NCBI GenBank assembly: GCA_001414345.1 | Contig: LLCB01000416.1 | Coordinates: 1-41,076 of the forward strand | DNA: 41,076 nt | Direction: 5' to 3' | Source of the DNA: Hymenoscyphus infarciens | Lineage: Eukaryota > Ascomycota > Leotiomycetes > Helotiales > Helotiaceae | Shown: piece by piece, positions 34,764-41,076 of the stretch | Position numbering within the stretch: position 1 is the stretch's first letter | How the letters are laid out: each line of letters starts with the position of its first letter | Notes under the pieces: generated by a model | Databases searched by the model: none | The model's input: the letters and a program-made list of their open reading frames with translations, nothing else | Told to the model about the DNA's origin: nothing | Program-made: the position numbers and the translations under genes

Positions 34764-35928
34764 ATGACCTCGCCGCATGGCAAGATAATCGAGTTGAGCC
34801 AGAAGAAGAAGATGGACCTTCAGGATTCCGTCTCGGAGAACCAGATCTTGCGATCTTCTTGCAGGGACTTCCCACAGTTCAATTCCCTTCCGCCTGAGTT
34901 ACGTCGGTAGGTTGTCCTCAACCCGAATTAATACTTGGCTAACATGCGAAGGAAAATCTGGTTGTATGCTTGCCTCGAGCCTGTGGTGCACCTTCTTGAA
35001 TATGGCTGGATGGAGCGCCTTCTTCGTGGTTCTGTCAATCGTTCACGGGGGGCCTCTGCGGTAATCAAGACGTGCAAGGAAGCCAGGGTAACGGCAATTT
35101 CCCTTCAACAATTTTATTTTGGGGGCCTCGTTCTTACTGGCAAGATTTCCGGCAAGAACTATATCTCACCCACCACGGACACAATCTGGCTTTACGGCTT
35201 TAGGGGAAAATTCGACGGCTGTAGCCACGATTTGGCTCTTGCCGCGTTACCTTATTGGTATTGTGGAAAATGCAAGACTAGATACCGGCGGATCGGTCTA
35301 CAAGACACTATTTGTGGGGGAGATTGTCATGGAAAGAGGGGTGATTTGGGAGAGTTGGGAGGCCAGGTGCTGCTGAATCGGTTTGCAATCAACGCGGAGC
35401 ATTGGGTAGAACCTAATTTGGGTTCTGATTACAGAATTCATGACACCTTAGGAACGCTTGCAACCGTATACCTTCATGGCATACAAGAGGTTCTCATAGT
35501 AGTGGAAGAGATTGGGGACATGATTCACGAAAACGATCTCGTCTTTACGGCCCCGTCTTGTGAGGAGCGAAGGCAGGAAGCCCTACGGGCAGCAGGTGGC
35601 ATGTTTGAGGAGATTGGGGTGAAGGGATTGAACTGGGCCGACTCGGAAAATATCCTCAATAAAACAATGGCAGAGTTTCCACAAACTCATACGCTTGTCA
35701 GGAAGCAAGCTCTAGATCGTAAGTTTGCACCCAGCTGATACTTCTCAATTGCTGACTATGTATTTAGGGGGAGTAGTGACTCTCGAGGACATTGAGAGGG
35801 ACATCAAGCAGAGAAACCTTCCCGGCCTGATCGATCTTGCAGGATGGAACATGCCCAGATTCAGATTTGTCGAGGCAAGGAAGGGGAAGGACGTACGGTT
35901 CTTGAGTCCGGGCATTGAAATTATATAA
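34764..35928 (+). CDS. 2EXR-domain family protein (356 aa)
   Basis: Exons 34764-34906, 34952-35718 and 35768-35928. The 45-bp and 49-bp introns (GTAGGT/GCTAAC/AAG and GTAAGT/TTTAG) both restore frame. The first join yields DFPQFNSLPPELRRKIWLYA, the classic 2EXR motif (F-x-x-LPxELRxKIW) of a large fungal family of unknown function, located at residues 35-55. Around residue 90 it has ASAVIKTCKEAR, the family's second short block. A C-x2-C ... C-x3-C arrangement (YWYCGKCKTRYRR ... ICGGDCHGKRGD) could form a small zinc site, which is a guess. The start is the first ATG after an in-frame stop. It shares only the short motif, not the body, with the F-box-like genes at the left end of the window. 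Confidence 0.8.
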
Positions 35929-36611
35929 AATGTTATGTGGAGGTCCATTGACACTGGTAGCTTGAAATCCTTTGTAGGAATGGTGCGCAGACAGCATGAC
36001 TTTAGCTACAATCGGAGATTTCCGGGTTTGAGGAGGCCATCAGGTGATGGCGCGGGAGTTGAATGTATCCCCAAACTTGATGATTGCTAGCTTACTCGTG
36101 ATACTGTTTTAGCCCCCACAAAGAATGTACGACTAAGCCGCAAGTAACCCACACGAGTAAGCCAACCTTCCCATTTGGGGGCCAAAAATAAATTCACAAC
36201 TATGTCGAAGAAGTCACAGTAGTCCTGTATTTCCAAATCAGTATCACTTTTCCGTCACGCATACTCTGTGATGTGGACAAACTTCTAGGTTTCCCCTTGA
36301 TGGGGAAGTATCAGTCGAGACAGATTCGAATAATAAACATCTAAGATCGTTCCGTATATCATGTATTCCTGGTATCTACACCCCCATCATCATCAATGCA
36401 AACCAAAAAAAAAGCTAATAAAGAGATGTCCCTCCAATAACGCCAATACCCAAAAGCAAAAGCATCCTCCCCTTCTCCTCACTCTCAATGCAACTTTGAT
36501 GTCCAAAAAGGCGCCCCTTCAAATCGCGCTCTTGCATCACCCCATGCTCGTACTCTTCGTATCCCATACCCTCTCTCATACACTTCCCATAAACCCTCTC
36601 CCATCCCCTGA
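35929..36611. other. Intergenic region between convergent genes
   Basis: About 680 bp. The right 250 bp are C-rich on the plus strand, continuing the composition of the 3' end of the mannosidase gene. Short overlapping frames here have no motif and are judged chance. It should contain both terminators. Confidence 0.45.
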
Positions 36612-39600
36612 TCAAATAACATGTACATTCCCAACCACCAACCCCTGACTCTCAACATGATACCGCCTCCTAACCCCCACCCCCCGACTCCTCCTGAAAA
36701 GCCCCTCAACCTCCTCCCCTCCCCGTACCATAACCATACAAATAGGCGTCTGCCGATACAAACCCCCAGGAGTAACTTGTTTCCTATCCAATAGCGGTCT
36801 GAAAAGTCCACTGCCAGCACCAATCGGGAACCCTTCTTCTTCCCCAGGATACTCATTATCAATAACAATCACCAACTTCAAACTAGAGGGGGAAAGAGAA
36901 TAGGAGGGTATATTGGCGAGTTTATCATGAAATGTACAGCCACCTCTCTGGATAACGATTACATCGTGCAGACGGGGTGCGTCGTCAGGGAGTTTAGCAG
37001 CGCAAGCTTGGCCTGCGAAGTATATATTCGTCCAAATTAGGGGATCAGAACGCGGGCCTTGCGCTGGGTCTGGGGCATCGGGGACATCTAGGATGGCTGC
37101 TGCGCCGAGACCGATGGGTGCTATGGCGGGGAGCTTTATAGAAGTATAAGTTTGCTGAATAGCAGGTTGCGGAAGCAAAGTAGCAGCTGGATCGCGGAGA
37201 GCAGATGTTACTTGACGGAGAAGAGAGGAGAACATCCCTTTGTACTCGGAGGCTTTTCCGGAGGTGCTTAAGGAATCTTCTATTGCTATTGAGGGAGCTT
37301 CTTCAAAGAGATCTTCGTAGTCTTCGTCGAGATCACCGTCTTCGTAGTATTCTTCCTCGCTCCCGGGGGTGCTTGAAGAGTGGTTGACGGGGTTCTCGTT
37401 CTCTAATTGGAGAACTATGTCGAGCATTATTGAGTCTCGTACTCGCTTGAAATTGGGGTCTGTCATATCTCCTATCACTTCTCTAGAGATAAAGACTTGT
37501 TCATCTCGTCCTAGTGGCATGTTGGCGATATTCCAAACTCGCCATGAGTCTACGATTGGTCCATCAAGAGCTCTAAATGGAGAGGGCGATTCGTAGATCA
37601 TTCCAATACGCAGTCCTGAGAGACTCTTGACGAGGATTCCCTCGTTCAACCTGACAAGTCCCTGAGGACCAAATGTCAAGAAGCCCGGCTGCCCCGCTGT
37701 AGAGGTTGTTGTGGTGCTCACGGGGAACTCGATTGTAAAGGTCTGACCGAGCGGAAGTTTATTGCAAAACCCATCAGTAGGCATTAACGAATCTGGAAGT
37801 GTCCACGGATAGTAGGTGTGATTTTGAACAACAGGAGCACCAGGTGCCTGCCCCTTCACAACGTGATATTCTGGGGGTGGTAATTCTTGCAGGAGTTTGA
37901 TATTTTTGGATTTGTCGGAGGACGTTGGTCGAAAGTTGGGAATTTTGTGTAGCCCAATTAAACTTGATGCATGAAACACATCTGATCTTGCTGCTGTTGC
38001 GGATATCGAGAAAGGAAGGGGCGATGGTGATACAGGACATGTATCTCTCGATTTTGTATCTGAGTGTGGTTGTATGCTTTTGGTTGATGGAATCTTCCTT
38101 CTGATAATTGTAGATGGCTTTATCTTCGGTATGATCAGTGGGTGGCCTTCAGTTGTGAAGACATAAGCAGCGTCAAGCGAGTTTAGCGGATGCTCGGGGT
38201 CGAATAGCAAATAAAGATATTTTGCCGTTTCCCCAAGGAAGAAACTCTCCATGCGATCACTTTTCTCGCCTGTTCGTACGTCCTGAAGTCCAGCCCATCC
38301 ACATTTAGTCCAGCACCGTTGCTTGATATCTCCAATCACCATTTCGCCAACATGTAGATACCAAGGATCTTGGGTGGCTCGATATAAATGATAATTTGAT
38401 TCGATGAATTCTGGGCGACCGGGCCACCACCCTAGGCCTCCTTCAACGTGGCCATCTCGAACCGACCATCGCTCGGGTAGTGCTGCATATCGGGTCCAAA
38501 GGGCGATATATAAAAGATTTGTCTCGATCGCTTCTTCAACTTCTCCAGCAAGTGTCAGGAGGCCAGGGTAATAAGCACCAAGACTGTCAATCCAGTACGC
38601 TTGTGGTGATCCAGTAGTCAAATGAACGTTCACATAATGCGGATGGTGTATGCCACTGTATAAATGACGCTTGATTGCTGCATGGGCTTCGTTCCAAGCA
38701 GCAAGAAAGGCATCGGCAGAGTTTTCTTCTTCGGTCAACGGGGTATAAATGGTGTTTGGGTCTAGCCAGGAATTAGAGGGTTCTTGCAAGGGTATCGTTA
38801 CGTTGGGCATATCGTGCCCCGAGAGAAGTATATGGGTTTTCAAGGCGTATTCGAAAAAACTATCGATACCAGCACCAATTCCCGAATAAGGTCCAATCCA
38901 TTGGCCACTCTCAGAATCAATTCCTGCACCGAGCAAGCCAATGGCACTTCTTCTATCCCATACAGCCCAGAATGCACGTTTTGCGAGTTGCTCAAATCTC
39001 GGATCATCTGTGAGTCGGCTCAGGACTGTAAATTCAAGAACTAAACTTCCAGCTCCCGCACTACATGTTTCCGTAATTTCAGGAGCTCCATCTTGGAGAA
39101 ATTCTTCAAAATTCGATGAGTCCTTGTTTAGTGGGGAATTGTGATAGAAAGGAATTCCATGCCGAAGATTGACTCTTGGGTAGGGCATTCCCGTCGTCGT
39201 ATAAAAGGCAGGTAGAAGTCGCTGTGCAAGATCCAGAGCCAGACGTAGTAATTGGCCATTATACCGGAACCCATTTGACCACACAATTGCTGGCACCTCG
39301 CCCTTTCCAAGTTTCTTCTTTTTAGTAAATCGTGCCAGTTTGGGAGTATACCCGTCAATGGGCAATTCCCCAACAGCAAATAAATGGGCGCTCAGCAGTC
39401 CCCCGACACCCCTTATAACTGTTTCGAAGACCTGAACTTTACTGTCCACATCAAAACCTCGCGCTCGTAGCCCTTGACCGGATAACCCGCTTGTTCCGTC
39501 CCCATATTGTATTACAAGCGATTGTATGCCGTCTTGAAAATCGCGCAACGCCTTTGCTCCTGTGTCCTTCTGGTCCGGAGGAGCGGATGCGAGTATAGCC

Positions 39601-39986
39601 AACGTAGAGAGACTGTCGATCAAGGTAAGGGAATAATTGCCCAGAACATCGTTCAGTTCGACATGGCGGGGGTTTTGTTGGTCGCGAGTTAAGGGTACAC
39701 AAGAAATCGGTCGCAACTATTCCAATTGTGAGCTAATGCATGCATAGAAAACAAAGCAAGCAGAACCAACCTCATCCTCCGGGAATGCGACCGCCATATA
39801 ATTATCGAATCCATGATAAAACATCGAAACTGTTTCCTGCCTTAACTCTGCAATCCGCGCCTCCGTCATGGCAGACACGGAAGCCACCCATATCGTCCAT
39901 ATCGCCAGTGAAACCCAAGGTTTTCTACACAAGGCTGTCTTGCGGCTGCTTGCGCCCAGCCAGCCTCCTCGCCATCGCAATGGCAT
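36612..39986 (-). CDS. MNL1: EDEM/Htm1-type GH47 alpha-mannosidase-like protein with PA-like region (about 1106 aa)
   Basis: Exons 39986-39771 and 39716-36612; the 54-bp intron joins AFPEDE-LRPISCVPLTRD. This family trims mannose from misfolded glycoproteins in the ER and marks them for degradation (ERAD). Residues 23-39 (PWVSLAIWTIWVASVSA) form a signal peptide or anchor. The GH47 barrel runs from about residue 45 to 600: MFYHGFDNYM, NDVLGNYSLTLIDSLST, ETCSAGAGSLVLEF, GAGIDSFFEYALK, RMESFFLGETAKYLYLLFD and the calcium-binding TTEGHPL. An acidic low-complexity segment (EEEYYEDGDLDEDYEDLFEE) follows, then a protease-associated-like domain from about 965 (YFAGQACAAKLP, VIVIQRGGCTFHDKLANI), present in fungal EDEM proteins. 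Yeast Htm1/Mnl1 is shorter (about 800 aa). I prefer the ATG at 39986 because it puts the signal segment near the N-terminus; an upstream in-frame ATG at 40094 would add 36 residues. No KDEL-type retention signal at the end (VGNVHVI). Confidence 0.93.
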
Positions 39987-40345
39987 CACCGATGAGTGTA
40001 TTTGGCGGAAGGCATGTGAGCTCGATATGATAATCAAGTCCACCAGCCTTTTCGCAAATATTGTTTTTTTTTCTTCGTATGAGGGGTCGTCCAAAGCAGC
40101 CTTTGAACTGCTGGGAGGTCGAAAATCGAGAGGTAGCCGGTGTTTTGTCGCGAGGGCGATATTTAGTTCTCACCTCTAGCATGCCATTTTACCCCCTGTA
40201 TATACCTAATCAAGGCTCTGTCGTATGCGCATGACACCCCCATTAATAGCTCAACCCCTACTATAACTGAGCCTATGATACTAGTCCTAACTCTTATGAT
40301 TATTCGTAGGTGACCTACCAATTAACTATAAGTGTAGATTTAAGA
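39987..40345. other. Promoter side of the mannosidase gene and start of the satellite flank
   Basis: The first 200 bp would hold the leader and promoter of the minus-strand mannosidase gene; after about 40200 the sequence becomes TA-rich and leads into the satellite. No separate gene was recognised. Confidence 0.45.
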
Positions 40346-41076
40346 GCCTTAACTACTAATAGTAGGTCCTCTACTAATACTCTAGAAGTGCTAGCTATAG
40401 ACGTGACTTTAAGTAGAAACTCTATAAATACTCTAGAAGTATCTAAATAAGTAAAGCTATTAGTAGGTACTTAACTAATACTTGAGAAGTATTTAAATAA
40501 TTAAGACTATTAGTAGGTACTCTACTAATACTTAAGAAGTATATATATAACTAAGACTATTAGTAGGTACTCTACTAATACTCTAGTAGTAGTTATATAA
40601 CTAAGACTATTAGTAGGTACTCTACTAATACTCTAGAAGTATATAAATAAGTAAGACGATTTATTTATATAAGTAAGGCTATTAGTAGATACTCTACTAA
40701 TACTCGAGAATTATTTCTATAACTAAGACTATTAGTAGGTACTCTACTAATACTCTAAAAGTATATAAATAAGTAAGACTATTTAGTTATATAAGTAAGG
40801 CTATTAGTAGGTACTCTACTAATACTTAGGAATTATTTCTATAACTTAGACTATTAGTAGATACTCTACTAATACTCTAGAAGTATATAAATAAGTAAGA
40901 CTATTTATTTATATAAGTAAGGCTATTAGTAGATACTCTACTAATACTTGAGAAGTATTTTTATAACTAAGACTATTAGTAGGTACTCTACTAATACTCT
41001 AGAAGTATATAAATAAGTAAGACTATTTATTTATATTAGTAAGGCTATTAGTAGGTACTCTACTAATACTTAAGAA
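40346..41076. repeat. Satellite array: 50-bp monomers with a 122-bp higher-order unit, truncated by the window
   Basis: The motif TAGTAGG/TAGTAGA recurs at 40360, about 40411 (degenerate), 40461, 40511, 40561, 40611, 40683, 40733, 40805, 40855, 40927, 40977 and 41049. Spacing is 50-51 bp for the first six, then strictly alternates 72, 50, 72, 50, 72, 50, 72, a 122-bp higher-order unit. Most monomers hold a 9-bp inverted repeat, TATTAGTAG and CTACTAATA around a 5-base loop. The 72-bp variant has 22 extra bases creating a second hairpin: ATATAAATAA, 10-base spacer, TTATTTATAT (first at 40641-40670). The array continues past the end of the window. Confidence 0.92.

Noticed and set aside
36485..36868. 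127-codon minus-strand frame overlapping the mannosidase 3' end
   Set aside because: Different frame of the same strand, glycine/arginine-rich low-complexity product, no family resemblance.
40346..41076. CRISPR-like look of regularly spaced palindromic repeats
   Set aside because: The intervening sequences are repeated rather than unique, the genome is clearly eukaryotic and there are no cas genes; it is a tandem satellite.

Overview
The window looks like nuclear DNA of a filamentous ascomycete (Pezizomycotina). Evidence: short spliceosomal introns (45-60 bp are common) with GT/GC-AG ends and CTAAC/CTGAC-type branch sites, a Zn2Cys6 regulator, fungal-type ER mannosidase and Bax-inhibitor-family genes, and a long AT-rich block whose decayed transposons carry the transition pattern of repeat-induced point mutation (RIP). 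A leotiomycete is my best guess, but that is inference only.

Layout. (1) 1-8.2 kb: a gene-poor margin with members of a lineage-specific family of F-box-like/2EXR-like proteins (short motif ELRDEVY / EIRIKIY / EIRISVY). One is a pseudogene (538-2429) split by a 519-bp TA-flanked inverted-repeat element; one is intact (3487-4717); a third lies on the minus strand (5448-6977), with an unrecognised cysteine-containing gene upstream of it (7227-7818) that may be its 5' part. (2) About 8.23-27.2 kb: an AT-rich, stop-saturated block of nested, decayed transposons. The clearest is a complete but dead Ty3/Gypsy retrotransposon with two 191-bp LTRs and a 5-bp target duplication (19468-25239). It appears to sit in the right inverted repeat of an older element, and a Tc1/mariner-like element (25506-26958) interrupts the same repeat. 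(3) 27.5-40.1 kb: ordinary gene space: a Zn2Cys6 transcription factor (-), divergently a mitochondrial GHITM/Bax-inhibitor-like protein (+), peptide methionine sulfoxide reductase A (+), another 2EXR-type protein (+) and an EDEM/Htm1-type GH47 protein with a PA-like region (-). (4) 40.35-41.08 kb: a satellite with 50-bp monomers organised into a 122-bp higher-order unit carrying two kinds of perfect hairpin; it runs off the window.

Functional links. The housekeeping genes (protein repair by MsrA, ER glycoprotein quality control by EDEM, inner-membrane GHITM-like protein) are independent single genes, not a pathway cluster. No secondary-metabolite cluster, CRISPR, rRNA or tRNA was recognised. 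The most interesting parts are the repeat architectures: the element in the pseudogene whose removal restores the frame across it, the nested insertions in one long inverted repeat, and the double-hairpin satellite. Exon models were derived by eye from splice signals and frame and have not been tested against transcripts.
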